Assembly: GCF_901827155.1 (NCBI RefSeq)
Contig: NZ_LR594660.1
Coordinates: 62,001-126,000 of the forward strand
DNA from: Variovorax sp. PBL-H6
Lineage (GTDB): Bacteria; Pseudomonadota; Gammaproteobacteria; Burkholderiales; Burkholderiaceae_C
Direction of reading: 5' to 3'
Length of the DNA: 64,000 nt
Below, piece by piece: positions 34,565 to 42,843 of the stretch. Position 1 is the first letter of the stretch. Each line of letters begins with the position of its first letter. The position numbers and the translations under genes are program-made. The notes beneath the pieces are model-generated. The model had not been told where the DNA came from, did not search any database, and was given only the letters and a program-made list of their open reading frames with translations.

Positions 34565-35743
34565 ATGCAAATGAGCATGATGCACCTGCCCGGCGGAATC
34601 CACATGGTCTTCGACGGTCGCCCCATCATGGTCGCGAAGAACAGCGACCACTATGAAGCGGTCCGAAAGGCCCTGGTCGAGAAACAGAAGCCCGAAGACA
34701 TCCTTGAAATCCTGGACGGCGAGAAGCGTCGGCTCGAAGCCGCCGTGCTCCTCACGCCGAACGTCGAGGTCAAGGGCGGCCAGGTCCTGTACAAGGGTGA
34801 ACCGGTGGCCGGCGTCATCGTCCAACGCATGCTCGACATGCTGGAAGAGGGCTTCGACCTCACGCCGTCTGCCAATTTCCTGGAAAACCTGATGCTCAAC
34901 CCGTCGCTGCGCGTGGTCGAACACCTGTACGAATTCCTCGAGGTTGGCAAGCTTGCGCTGACCGAAGACGGTTGCTTCGTCGCCTACAAGGCAATCACCG
35001 AGGACTGGCTCGACATCTACACCCGCAGCATCGACAACAGCATCGGGCAGACGCCCACCATGCTGCGCAACAAGGTCGACGAGAATCCGGACCGCACCTG
35101 CAGCCGGGGTCTCCACGTGTGCTCGTACGACTACCTGCCGCACTTCGCGAACGCCAACGGCCGCATCGTGGAATGCAAGGTGAATCCGGCCGACGTGGTG
35201 GCCATCCCCCGCGACTACAACAACACGAAGATGCGCGTGTGCAGGTACGAGGTGACTCGCGACTTGACCGACGCGTACAAGGCCGACAACAACATTCTCA
35301 CCGCGGCGACGGTGGCGGCAGACATGCCGTTCATCGTCGAGGTCGACTATGGCTCCGGCTGGCGCGAGCACGAGGCCTTCGACCGCTTGTCGGACGCTGC
35401 GGCCGAGTTCGAGGACGTGGTGGAGAACGGTGACGTGAATTCCGTGCGCCTGCGCAACCGCGTGAGCGATGTGACCATCGACGAGCGCAATGGCATCGAC
35501 CGCGGCGACCGCGAACTGGACAACGACGCCCACCAGGACGACCTGGAAGGCTTCACGGTGCACGGCGTGCAGCACGACGGTGTCACGGTTCAACTGGAAG
35601 ACGACCATGGCGGCGGCACCAGCGAGGAAGGCGTGTTCGACAGCGTGCAGGATGCAGTCGCGTTCGCGCTCGATGACGAGACCGGCTACGCAGAGATTCG
35701 CATTCTGGACCGTCTTGGCAACACGGTGAAGACGCTCAGCTAA
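34565..35743 (+). CDS. rIIB: rIIB-like protein, 392 aa
   Basis: The N-terminal region (HYEAVRKALVEKQ) and central block match the T4 rIIB family. The block is FLENLMLNPSLRVVEHLYEF, DGCFVAYKAI, then TCSRGLHVCSYDYLPHFAN and an ECKVNPADVVAIPRDYNNTK segment. It is longer than T4 rIIB (312 aa), with an acidic C-terminal extension. ATG 34565 is chosen because GGAG lies 8 nt before it; the ATG at 34550 lacks a ribosome-binding site. It should act with the rIIA-like ATPase at the membrane. Confidence 0.87.
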   Translation: MQMSMMHLPGGIHMVFDGRPIMVAKNSDHYEAVRKALVEKQKPEDILEILDGEKRRLEAAVLLTPNVEVKGGQVLYKGEPVAGVIVQRMLDMLEEGFDLTPSANFLENLMLNPSLRVVEHLYEFLEVGKLALTEDGCFVAYKAITEDWLDIYTRSIDNSIGQTPTMLRNKVDENPDRTCSRGLHVCSYDYLPHFANANGRIVECKVNPADVVAIPRDYNNTKMRVCRYEVTRDLTDAYKADNNILTAATVAADMPFIVEVDYGSGWREHEAFDRLSDAAAEFEDVVENGDVNSVRLRNRVSDVTIDERNGIDRGDRELDNDAHQDDLEGFTVHGVQHDGVTVQLEDDHGGGTSEEGVFDSVQDAVAFALDDETGYAEIRILDRLGNTVKTLS

Positions 35744-35760
35744 GCGCTCACCATCATTCA

Positions 35761-35790
35761 GGGCCCCGCATCCTCGCGGGGCCCTTTTTC
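35761..35790 (+). terminator. Terminator after rIIB
   Basis: GGGCCCCGC/GCGGGGCCC stem and five T's. Confidence 0.9.
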
Positions 35791-35828
35791 TTGGCCGGCT
35801 CTGCGTCCCTGCGCGCAGGCGTGTCGCC

Positions 35829-36698
35829 TCAGTCCTGCGAGGCTGTGGGCACCGAGCCCAGCTCTTTCCAAAAGAGGCGCGTCACCGCCTGCTGTGCATT
35901 GACGCGCTCGGAGGCCGGCGAGGCGAAGCGAATGACCAGCCAGTGCTGCTTGATGTCGTGAGACTCCCAGAGCACCCGCACCCGCGATGAGGGCAGGTCG
36001 ACAAAATCGGTCTTCTCGATGCGGCGGAAGTGCTCGTCGGCCGTTCCGAGCCAAGGTGCGCACACCGCATCGCCGGCGCGGACCGCTGCGGACTCGTAGG
36101 CGTCGATGTCTGCACTGTACGGCACCGCAAGGCGCAGGAGGTTGATGACAAAGCCCCCGGTGGCCGACTGGTTGCGCACTGAGGTGGACAGGAGGAAGCT
36201 GTTGGGAAACAAGACGGTGCGCCCTGTGAGCTGGTACGCCGAGGAGGTCTCGGCAAGGGTCGTACAGAGCATGTCGACATCGGTCACCCGCCCGGCCACC
36301 CCTGCGACCTCGACGAAGTCCCCTACCCGGTATGGCCGGGAGACCGTGAACAGCAGATAGCCGGTCGCGCACATGATGAGCTCCTTCGCCGACAGAACCA
36401 GCGCGCCAGCAAAGGCAGCCAGCGAAAGCGCAACTCCGGCGATTTTGGTGGCCCAGATGGTCCCGATGGCAAGACTGGCGGCGAGGAACAGCACGTTCTT
36501 GATGGCAACGACGCGGTGCCGCAACCCGTCCTGGCTGCCCTCTCGTCGCGTCGACATCCCCACGTAGCGCAGGTTGAGCCGGTGGGCCGCGACCGCAGCC
36601 AAGATGACAAGGACGGTCGCAGCAACACGGCCAATTTCTCCGGTGAAGAACAGGTGGATGTCAGTGGCGTACTGCTGCAGGGTCGGGAAAATGGACAT
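35829..36698 (-). CDS. mscS: MscS-family mechanosensitive channel
   Basis: MscS channels release solutes upon hypo-osmotic shock. In 289 aa there are three membrane helices: about 18-38, 68-85 and a Gly/Ala-rich pore helix with VALSLAAFAGALVLSAKELI (about 88-108). The MscS beta domain (YRVGDFVEVAGVAGRVTDVD) and a C-terminal alpha/beta domain follow. ATG 36698 is used; the upstream frame adds 32 implausible residues. Phages rarely carry MscS, so this favours a plasmid-like lifestyle or host manipulation. Confidence 0.9.
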   Translation of the reverse strand: MSIFPTLQQYATDIHLFFTGEIGRVAATVLVILAAVAAHRLNLRYVGMSTRREGSQDGLRHRVVAIKNVLFLAASLAIGTIWATKIAGVALSLAAFAGALVLSAKELIMCATGYLLFTVSRPYRVGDFVEVAGVAGRVTDVDMLCTTLAETSSAYQLTGRTVLFPNSFLLSTSVRNQSATGGFVINLLRLAVPYSADIDAYESAAVRAGDAVCAPWLGTADEHFRRIEKTDFVDLPSSRVRVLWESHDIKQHWLVIRFASPASERVNAQQAVTRLFWKELGSVPTASQD

Positions 36699-36829
36699 GG
36701 GCGGGTTTAAGCGGCTTCGCGGCGAGGGTGAGCCCTGTCTAGCGCAACCGTTTAGGCGTCGCGCCAAGAGAAGACCCTGCACGCTTGTTGGCATGCAGGG
36801 TCTGAATGGAATGCTGGCGACCGGGGCCG

Positions 36830-37075
36830 TCAGAAATCGAGGCTGAGATTCCGGCGTTTCATGGCTTGCTCCTGACGCAGGAGCAAGCGACGTTCGCCTT
36901 CTTGGATGAGGAGCTTGGCTTGCCGCAGACCGCAGAGGTCCAGCGAGACCTCGTTGCCGTCAATGCCTAGGGTGAGTGTGAAGTTTGACGCATCCGGTTC
37001 GAAGTTTCCGACGGGCTCGCCGGCGTACAGAACCTTGCCGTCACGCTCCAGCTGTCCGACTACGTCTGGCTTCAT
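36830..37075 (-). CDS. Small protein, 81 aa
   Basis: The ATG overlaps the stop of the upstream gene (ATGA). A beta-rich N-terminal half (GKVLYAGEPVGNFEPDASNF) and a basic, helical C-terminus with many Arg and Gln residues (EGERRLLLRQEQAMKRRN) are visible. No family recognised; probably works with the coupled 211-aa protein. Confidence 0.7.
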   Translation of the reverse strand: MKPDVVGQLERDGKVLYAGEPVGNFEPDASNFTLTLGIDGNEVSLDLCGLRQAKLLIQEGERRLLLRQEQAMKRRNLSLDF

Positions 37076-37707
37076 GCGATTCGCTTGAAAACCTTCGGGC
37101 CCGCAGCGCGGTCCGTGAAGTCGTTCACGACGACCACAGCGATGTCGTCCCGGACGCTGAGCTTCCTGGCCGTGCTGAGCGCCGTTGCCTTGTCGAGCCA
37201 GCTTTCGCTGTGGCGCTCTTCACCACTCGCGGACTGACCTACGACCTCCCACCCGCCGCGCGGGTTGCGTGAGGTGAGCATGGTGTTGCCGGTCAGCGTG
37301 TTGATGATGCGGCCAGCGCCGTACTCGCGGCCGCTCTTCTCCACCTGGTCCACAAGCGTGTCGCGGGCCTCTTGGTAGCCGGGATGCTCAAGGACGAGGT
37401 CGCCTGGACGGTCGATGCCTCTGAGCTCCCCGCGATATAGGTGAAGCGTGTACCCGTCGCGGCGTGCACCAATCACGCTCTCCGGTGTCGGAATCTGCGC
37501 GAAAGTACGCTCGCCTGTTTCGGGCAGGCGCTCCAGGCCCACATTGCGTGCCTGGTCCGTGCTCAGCGACACGACCGTGGCTTTTCGCGCGGCGGCGTCG
37601 CCGAGCCGGTCGAACGCATCGGCAAGCGCGTCGACCTGATTGGTGACGCCATCGACGTAAACCTCGACTTGAACGATGGCAGGGATTTCAAAAGTTGCTT
37701 TGTACAT
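37072..37707 (-). CDS. Hypothetical protein, 211 aa
   Basis: Family not recognised. A soluble protein, N-terminal beta-strands (MYKATFEIPAIVQVEVYVDG) then helices; charged C-terminal region. It is first in a two-gene operon with the 81-aa gene. A CTATACG box lies about 40 nt upstream on the minus strand (37745-37750). Confidence 0.7.
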   Translation of the reverse strand: MYKATFEIPAIVQVEVYVDGVTNQVDALADAFDRLGDAAARKATVVSLSTDQARNVGLERLPETGERTFAQIPTPESVIGARRDGYTLHLYRGELRGIDRPGDLVLEHPGYQEARDTLVDQVEKSGREYGAGRIINTLTGNTMLTSRNPRGGWEVVGQSASGEERHSESWLDKATALSTARKLSVRDDIAVVVVNDFTDRAAGPKVFKRIA

Positions 37708-37744
37708 ATCGAGAACTGGTTTCTTCTAGTTGACCTAACGAGCT

Positions 37745-37750
37745 CGTATA
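37745..37750 (-). promoter_or_regulatory. CTATACG promoter box for the 211-aa gene
   Basis: Minus-strand CCTATACGA about 38 nt upstream of the ATG at 37707. Confidence 0.5.
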
Positions 37751-37935
37751 GGCACGACTAGTTGACGGCAAACGCATGCCCGGGCGAAGCGATATCAGGT
37801 CTCCACGTAAACCGCGTGAGGTCTGGTGAGCACGAAATTGAGGTCGGTCTCAGGGGATAGCCATGCCCTTTAGCCCGGGGTGCGGCCATGAAGCTGCGCG
37901 ATTTAAGGTCTCAGCAAAGCACGGTAGGCGCTGTT

Positions 37936-37944
37936 CGCTATAGG
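37936..37944 (+). promoter_or_regulatory. CGCTATAGG box upstream of the DNA polymerase gene
   Basis: Perfect box 61 nt before ATG 38006. The 298-bp gap between 37708 and 38005 otherwise holds only the divergent minus-strand box. Confidence 0.55.
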
Positions 37945-38005
37945 CGGGTGAGGCCACCAGCGAGGGTGGCGAAACCAAACCTCGTGCTTTTAAGGAACCA
38001 CTTTC

Positions 38006-40435
38006 ATGAACAAACAAATGGGCTTCGACCTCGACTACGTCGACCCGGTCACCCACGTAGCAGTGCCATGGGCAAAAGCTGAAAAGCTGCTCCTGGCGCG
38101 CATCACGGCGGCGCCGTGGAAAATCATCGACGTTGAAACAACGGGCCTCAACCCGGCGAGCAAGGAGCAGAAGTTCTCCGGCAAGCAGTATCAACGCGGC
38201 GTCGACTCGGAGCTTCGGCTGCGGGTGATGTCGGTTCTCTACCCGACGCCTTGCGGCTTTCCAGTCACCTCAAAGTTCCTCGTCGAATCCTTCGACCTGG
38301 ACCAGCTCACCGAAGCTGAGAAGGTGGACGTGTGCTCTGCATGCTTCACAAACGTCGTCATCGCGCACAACGCGGGCTTCGACGCCTACTGGACCCGCAC
38401 CTACGCGACAACCGAGCCGTCGCTGCTCCTGGATTCGATGCTCATCGCACGGGTCCTCTACCCCGAGCAGCCCGTTGTCATGGCGCGCATGTGCCAGGAT
38501 GAGGACGAAGACCCCACGTTGCAGGCCGAAGCCGTGTCCATGTTCATGGGCGGCAAGTCGGGCTGGTCGCTAGCCGACCTGGCGGTCAGCCGGCTGCGCA
38601 AGGTGCTTCCGAAGGAGATGCAAGGCCCGAAGAACTGGTGCGAGCCGTTCCTGACCCAGAAGGCGTACGACTACGCAACGGACGACGTGAAGGTGCTCCT
38701 GGAGCTCCTGATGTCGTTCTTCGAAATCGACGACCCGGCGGAACTGCTGGAGCGCTATTTCGAGTTGCGCGAGGAGCACGCTCCCCTGCGCATCATCGAG
38801 CCCCAGGTCTGGGACATCGTGCGGATGCGCGAGACGGGCATGCCGTGGAACCTGGAGGAATCCGAAGGCTACGTTGCGGCCCAGTGGGAAAAGGTGCGCG
38901 AGCACGCTGCGAAGATGGCGGAACTCGAGCCTGCGCTCAAGGACTATCTGCCTGCGCTGAGCGACCCGACCACCGGGGTCAACGCGAAGCTGAAAGAGGC
39001 TATCGGGACGGCGTTCACGAGCCGCGGCATTGAGCTGGAGATGACCGAGAAGACCGGCGCCTTCAAGATTGGCGAAAAGGACCTGCGGCGCGTTCGCGCG
39101 GCCATCACGCCCGAAGCCAAGGCCCTGTTCGACACCTGGACCGCACTCAACCGTGCCAAGAAGGCCGGCGGCATGGCCAAGGAAGTCTCCTCGTACGCGG
39201 GGCGGTCGCACGATGGGCGGCTGCATCCAAACACGGGGCACGGCCCCGTGACAGGGCGCCTGTCTTCGTCGGAGCCGAACTGCCAGCAGTTTCCGCGGGA
39301 CCAGAAGTTCCGAAATTGCGTTCGTGCTCGGCCTGGCCACAAGATTGTCTCCGCCGACTATTCGGCACTGGACATGCGGGTGGGCGCGGCGCTCGCGATT
39401 CGCGCTCAGAGGCAAATCGTCGAGACCTACATGGGCGACCATGTGGTGCAGAACGATGTGTTCCTGTGCATCAGCCGGGTGCTTGAGGGCCGGGTGACCT
39501 ACGAAGACGCGCGAGCGCTCGAGCTGAAGGCCGTCAAGGACTTCGAGGAGTGGAAGCTGGGTCGCGAAGCGGCCATGGAAGCAGGCAAAGATGCGAGCAA
39601 GGCGTTCTGGGACAAGTACCGCAAGCTGCAGCGTACGCAGCTGCTTTCGGGCTTCCAGCGCTGCTTGGCCGAAGTGCGGATGCGCGCGGACGCCGCCGGC
39701 ACCGCCGATTGGGGCTCCCTGCGCGACGCGTTCGAAATTGAAGGCATGGACATCCACACGTGGACCGCGCTGGACATGACAGGCCGCAACCCCAAGGCTC
39801 TCTTCGGAGGCCTGAAGGGCGAAGATGTGGCCAAGGAGCTGAAGAAGTGGAAGGCTGAGCTGGGCGACGTCCGTCAAACCGGCAAGGTCGGCAACCTCTC
39901 CCTCCTGTACGCGATGCAAGCACGCGGCCTGATGGACGCTGCTGCCAAGAACTACAATATCCACTGGACGTTGGAAGAGGCCACGGAAGTTCGCGCGCAA
40001 TGGCTTGCGGCATACGTCGAAATCGACCTCTGGCACAAGTGGACCGAGCTGAACCCGCAGGAAACGGTGATGATTCCGGACAAGGACCGTGGCGGCCGCT
40101 TCGGCAAGAAGGCTGTCTACGCCTCCTACACGCTGGGCAACCGGCTCATCTATGCGTTCGGCTTGAACGCGGCACTGAGCTACGAAGACCAGTCGACCGG
40201 CGCCGACATTCTGGGCAAGGTGATGGAGGAGTTTCGCAAGTACCCGAAGGTCTTCGACACCATCATCAACCAGGTCCACGACGAAGTGCTTTTCGAGGTG
40301 CCCGACGAGGTGCTGGACGAGTACAACGAAATCATCGGACGGGTCATGACCGATGCAGCTGAGCACTTCCTTCGTCCCTACGGGGTGAAGGCCGGCTGCG
40401 AACCCGAAGCTGGCGAGGTCTGGCTGAAGGGATAA
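38006..40435 (+). CDS. polA: Family A DNA polymerase with 3'-5' exonuclease domain
   Basis: This 809-aa enzyme likely replicates the element. The N-terminal proofreading domain shows IIDVETTGLNP (about 32-42), IAHNAGFDAYW and YDYATDDVKVLL. The polymerase domain has motif A (SADYSALDMRV, about 447-457), the O-helix (RQTGKVGNLSLLYA, about 622-635) and motif C (NQVHDEVLFEV, about 755). Aligned to E. coli Pol I, R754, K758 and Y766 are conserved, but F762 is Leu. Leu at this site is known from many viral PolAs and is linked there to slower, less strictly lytic lifestyles. There is no 5'-nuclease domain; the gene at 16.5 kb supplies it. Confidence 0.95.
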   Translation: MNKQMGFDLDYVDPVTHVAVPWAKAEKLLLARITAAPWKIIDVETTGLNPASKEQKFSGKQYQRGVDSELRLRVMSVLYPTPCGFPVTSKFLVESFDLDQLTEAEKVDVCSACFTNVVIAHNAGFDAYWTRTYATTEPSLLLDSMLIARVLYPEQPVVMARMCQDEDEDPTLQAEAVSMFMGGKSGWSLADLAVSRLRKVLPKEMQGPKNWCEPFLTQKAYDYATDDVKVLLELLMSFFEIDDPAELLERYFELREEHAPLRIIEPQVWDIVRMRETGMPWNLEESEGYVAAQWEKVREHAAKMAELEPALKDYLPALSDPTTGVNAKLKEAIGTAFTSRGIELEMTEKTGAFKIGEKDLRRVRAAITPEAKALFDTWTALNRAKKAGGMAKEVSSYAGRSHDGRLHPNTGHGPVTGRLSSSEPNCQQFPRDQKFRNCVRARPGHKIVSADYSALDMRVGAALAIRAQRQIVETYMGDHVVQNDVFLCISRVLEGRVTYEDARALELKAVKDFEEWKLGREAAMEAGKDASKAFWDKYRKLQRTQLLSGFQRCLAEVRMRADAAGTADWGSLRDAFEIEGMDIHTWTALDMTGRNPKALFGGLKGEDVAKELKKWKAELGDVRQTGKVGNLSLLYAMQARGLMDAAAKNYNIHWTLEEATEVRAQWLAAYVEIDLWHKWTELNPQETVMIPDKDRGGRFGKKAVYASYTLGNRLIYAFGLNAALSYEDQSTGADILGKVMEEFRKYPKVFDTIINQVHDEVLFEVPDEVLDEYNEIIGRVMTDAAEHFLRPYGVKAGCEPEAGEVWLKG

Positions 40436-40457
40436 GCCTAAAAGGCTTCATTTTCAA

Positions 40458-40486
40458 AGAGCGTCGATTCGTCGACGCTCTTTTTC
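40458..40486 (+). terminator. Terminator after polA
   Basis: AGAGCGTCGA-TTCG-TCGACGCTCT with TTTTCTT. Confidence 0.92.
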
Positions 40487-40553
40487 TTCGCCCGCGACGA
40501 GCGGCTCCGGCTAAACCACCTCTCTACAAGGCGGACCCCTCCCCAACAGAATC

Positions 40554-40967
40554 ATGGAAAAACTCATTCGTTATCTCGGCGCCCTGGATTGGCTTCTGGC
40601 GGCAGGTACCGTGGCCGTAGGCCTTTTTCTTCAAAACTGGGTACTAGTCGCCTTTGGCGTTGCTGGCTTGCTGATGGCCTATCTCCAGCCAGCAAAGCGC
40701 GTAAACGCCTACATCACCAGGCGCATGACCCGCAAGCGAGACCCCGCGGCCGCTTCGACCGCCCAGGTCCAGCAGGACGAAGCCTTCTATGAAGCGGTCC
40801 TGGGCGAGGTCACTGACGTCGCAGTCGCAACCCCGGGTCCCAAGCGCACGTTCGCCTCCCCGCCCGTGGCCTACGGCGCGACATACCTCAGCGCGAGCAA
40901 GCACAACCAGCTCAAGCGGCCGTACCTGACGCTCCTCAACACGAAACCGCTCAACACGTTCAATTGA
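40554..40967 (+). CDS. Membrane protein with two N-terminal helices, 137 aa
   Basis: Two adjacent hydrophobic helices (about 10-26 and 28-44) are followed by a basic juxtamembrane stretch (RRMTRKRDP) and a soluble tail of about 80 residues. This suggests an inner-membrane hairpin with a cytoplasmic domain. No family recognised. It stands between the polA terminator and a CTATACG box. Confidence 0.7.
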   Translation: MEKLIRYLGALDWLLAAGTVAVGLFLQNWVLVAFGVAGLLMAYLQPAKRVNAYITRRMTRKRDPAAASTAQVQQDEAFYEAVLGEVTDVAVATPGPKRTFASPPVAYGATYLSASKHNQLKRPYLTLLNTKPLNTFN

Positions 40968-40976
40968 GCGGCTACC

Positions 40977-40982
40977 TATACG
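40977..40982 (+). promoter_or_regulatory. CTATACG box before the small membrane-protein gene
   Basis: CCTATACG 28 nt before a 15-codon leader ORF. Confidence 0.5.
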
Positions 40983-41010
40983 CGCTGTCAACTTTCTAAC
41001 CCCATTTGCC

Positions 41011-41058
41011 ATGTCCGGACCATTCCACAATTCATCCCATCAGGGAGCCTCGCTGTGA
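41011..41058 (+). CDS. 15-aa leader peptide ORF
   Basis: ATG 41011 opens 15 codons (MSGPFHNSSHQGASL) ending in a TGA that overlaps the GTG of the next small gene (GTGA). Too short to assess for coding potential; its position after a CTATACG box suggests translational coupling. Confidence 0.35.
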   Translation: MSGPFHNSSHQGASL

Positions 41059-41162
41059 CACGCTGGCTTCGTCAAAACGCAGAGCTCATCACGGGAATCT
41101 GCGTTCTCCTAAGCGTCGTCCTGGGCGGCGCCCTCATCTACCTGCTCCATCTGAAGAGCTGA
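41055..41162 (+). CDS. Single-pass membrane micropeptide, 35 aa
   Basis: From GTG 41055, with GGGAG 7 nt upstream, the peptide has a short polar N-terminus and one hydrophobic helix (about 11-31, GICVLLSVVLGGALIYLLHL), ending in Lys-Ser. Such peptides act as phage-type holin or regulatory membrane subunits, or as toxins; none can be chosen here. It ends 23 nt before the next gene. Confidence 0.5.
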   Translation: MTRWLRQNAELITGICVLLSVVLGGALIYLLHLKS

Positions 41163-41185
41163 CCAACCTTCTCTGAGGCTCCACA

Positions 41186-41710
41186 ATGCCGCCCTCCGAC
41201 ACCGACCTTCAGGCCCCGTCTTCCGCACCGGCGCTCAGGGAGCCCGGTTCGGAGGGCACATTGCTTCCGGCACACGTGGCTTCTGCGGCCGCCGGGCCAT
41301 CGCTCGCCCGCTTGGTGCGCAATGCTGCACCGAGCCTATGGGCCAAGGCACGCGCAGACCGACGGCTCGCACGCGAGCAGACTGAGCGGATGCTTGACCT
41401 CCTTGTTTGGGTCTTGGAGAAAAACGGCGCACGCGTCACTCGCACCGCCAAACAGGAGTACTTTCACGAGGGACGGGTCATTGAGGGCCGCCTGGACTTG
41501 TTCGCCGAGCGGGGCGTCGAGAGACTGGCACTCGAGCTGGCCTTCCGCCCGGGCCGTACTACCTGTCTGAAGCTTCTCGCCGCGCGCCGCGCGGGCGCCG
41601 TTTCCCTGCTGCTCGCAGGCTTTGCTCGAACGCCGGAGGAAGCTCGCCAGGCAGTCGACCGGCTCCTGGGCCGGCCCACGGACGGGTGGTTCGCCCTCGC
41701 CTGCCTTTGA
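41186..41710 (+). CDS. Hypothetical protein, possible PD-(D/E)XK-like fold, 174 aa
   Basis: The N-terminal 45 residues are disordered. The rest resembles a restriction-endonuclease-like core: helix (ERMLDLLVWVLEKNGARV), strand with Gly-Arg-Leu-Asp (IEGRLDLF), and strand (RLALELAF), with an Asp and a Glu at roughly the expected spacing. The Lys of the ExK triad is not evident (ELAF). A helix with KLLAARRAGAVSLLL follows. Fold assignment is tentative; the protein may be an inactive nuclease relative. Confidence 0.65.
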   Translation: MPPSDTDLQAPSSAPALREPGSEGTLLPAHVASAAAGPSLARLVRNAAPSLWAKARADRRLAREQTERMLDLLVWVLEKNGARVTRTAKQEYFHEGRVIEGRLDLFAERGVERLALELAFRPGRTTCLKLLAARRAGAVSLLLAGFARTPEEARQAVDRLLGRPTDGWFALACL

Positions 41711-41745
41711 GCCGTTCGGGCCTTGCAGGCACCGCGGCTTTTTTA
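41710..41745 (+). terminator. Weak terminator
   Basis: AGCCG/CGGCT outer stem with inner CCTTGCAGG hairpin and a T-run. Confidence 0.45.
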
Positions 41746-42171
41746 AGGCGCGATGCGCTCAGCCTTTAGAGCCCAACCCGACATCCTCAGGTGCGTGACC
41801 AGAAGAGTCTCGCCGGGGGCGGCGTCGATGGGCTTCTCAACGAAGTAGAAGCCGCCCGGGTCGCACTGCAGCCGGCTCCACCGGCTATCAGGGGCCTGCG
41901 CAACCTTGCACTGCGTCTCCACAAGCGCCAGCGAGCTTCTCGCTTCGACCAAGACCGTATCCACAGCAAGTCCAAAACTGAGAAAGCACAGCATCAACCC
42001 TACAACACCGCAGATGTGCTGGAGCTCGGATTTGACAACGTCCTTCCACTGAAGGGGGAGTATGGCGGGCAGTGCAAAGGGCAGGACGCCCACCCCGATG
42101 ATGAACGCCCAGCGCCAGCCCCAGGCTGGCAACAGCACGTCCACCGCAAGCGAACGGAGCTCGGCGTCCAT
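41743..42171 (-). CDS. Membrane protein, 142 aa
   Basis: Two hydrophobic helices (about 17-36 and 51-72) are followed by a C-terminal soluble domain with two cysteines (about 88 and 103), probably periplasmic. It is the third gene of a minus-strand operon after the 79- and 76-aa genes, starting 7 nt after the previous stop. Function unknown. Confidence 0.7.
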   Translation of the reverse strand: MDAELRSLAVDVLLPAWGWRWAFIIGVGVLPFALPAILPLQWKDVVKSELQHICGVVGLMLCFLSFGLAVDTVLVEARSSLALVETQCKVAQAPDSRWSRLQCDPGGFYFVEKPIDAAPGETLLVTHLRMSGWALKAERIAP

Positions 42172-42177
42172 GGCGCC

Positions 42178-42408
42178 TCAGCCGGCCGGAGCGCGCTCGC
42201 GGGCCGGGCGCTCCCACTGGTAGAAGATGACGCAGCCCTTCGCGTTCTGAACCGGCGTCGACCCAGCCAGTTGCCAGCCCCCGCCCTTGGGCGGCTTGGG
42301 CGAAATCCTTGACATGTCCTCAGCCACGCGAGCGTGGTCCGGAAAGTCGGAAGGCACAACCGCGTACGTCACGCGGTATTCGAAATCGGGCTTTGCTAAA
42401 TCGGTCAT
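42178..42408 (-). CDS. DUF4177-like small protein, 76 aa
   Basis: From ATG 42408 (overlapping the stop of the upstream gene, ATGA) the product has an N-terminal strand (FEYRVTYAVVPSDF), a helix with Pro/Lys, and a final strand pattern of Gly-Gly-Gly-Trp-Gln-Leu ... VIFYQWERP. This layout (strand, helix, GW.L, strand with F.R/W.R) recalls DUF4177/DUF2674-type small proteins, a tentative match. Function unknown. Confidence 0.6.
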   Translation of the reverse strand: MTDLAKPDFEYRVTYAVVPSDFPDHARVAEDMSRISPKPPKGGGWQLAGSTPVQNAKGCVIFYQWERPARERAPAG

Positions 42409-42644
42409 TGGGGGGAAGTGAGGGAAATCGACCCGCTCGAGCGGGCCTGCAACTGCGCCTCGAGCTGCGCGATGCGTTCGCGCTGCTGCGCGTACAGCAA
42501 GCGAAGCGCGAGTACCTCCAGGTGCAACGACTCGGCCTGCAAGTGGGCGTCCGCAACCGGCACTAGCGGCTGCCCGCTCTTGCTGGAATACGTGATGTGC
42601 CAAACATGCTGTGCTGGCCGGTCGGTTGCATACGAACGGGTCAT
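42405..42644 (-). CDS. Small protein with C-terminal coiled coil, 79 aa
   Basis: The first 35 residues contain strands (HVWHITYSSKSGQPL). Residues about 36-68 form a Leu-heptad amphipathic helix (LLYAQQRERIAQLEAQLQAR), likely a dimerising coiled coil. First gene of a three-gene minus-strand operon; its stop overlaps the next start. Confidence 0.65.
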   Translation of the reverse strand: MTRSYATDRPAQHVWHITYSSKSGQPLVPVADAHLQAESLHLEVLALRLLYAQQRERIAQLEAQLQARSSGSISLTSPQ

Positions 42645-42797
42645 GGCCTATTTAGCGTCCGGTTTTAGCCGCGTGGACGTCAAGCTTGGCCAGCCTGCCT
42701 GTTGCGCCTTCCCTGGAGGGCGATGCGGAGTCCGAGCTCTCGTACCTAAACGCGTTCCGCCCGCGGGCCCTTAAACGCCGCAGACGTTCGGGCCGCT

Positions 42798-42806
42798 CGC
42801 TATACG
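42798..42806 (+). promoter_or_regulatory. CGCTATACG promoter box
   Basis: Box 38 nt before ATG 42844; followed by CAGGAACATTTA, the same leader as before the rIIA-like gene. Confidence 0.6.
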
Positions 42807-42843
42807 GCCCAGGAACATTTAACTATTTGAACGTTGAGTCAAC

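Noticed and set aside
38570..40366. 598-residue minus-strand frame within polA
   Set aside because: Antisense shadow of the polymerase gene with no motif of its own.
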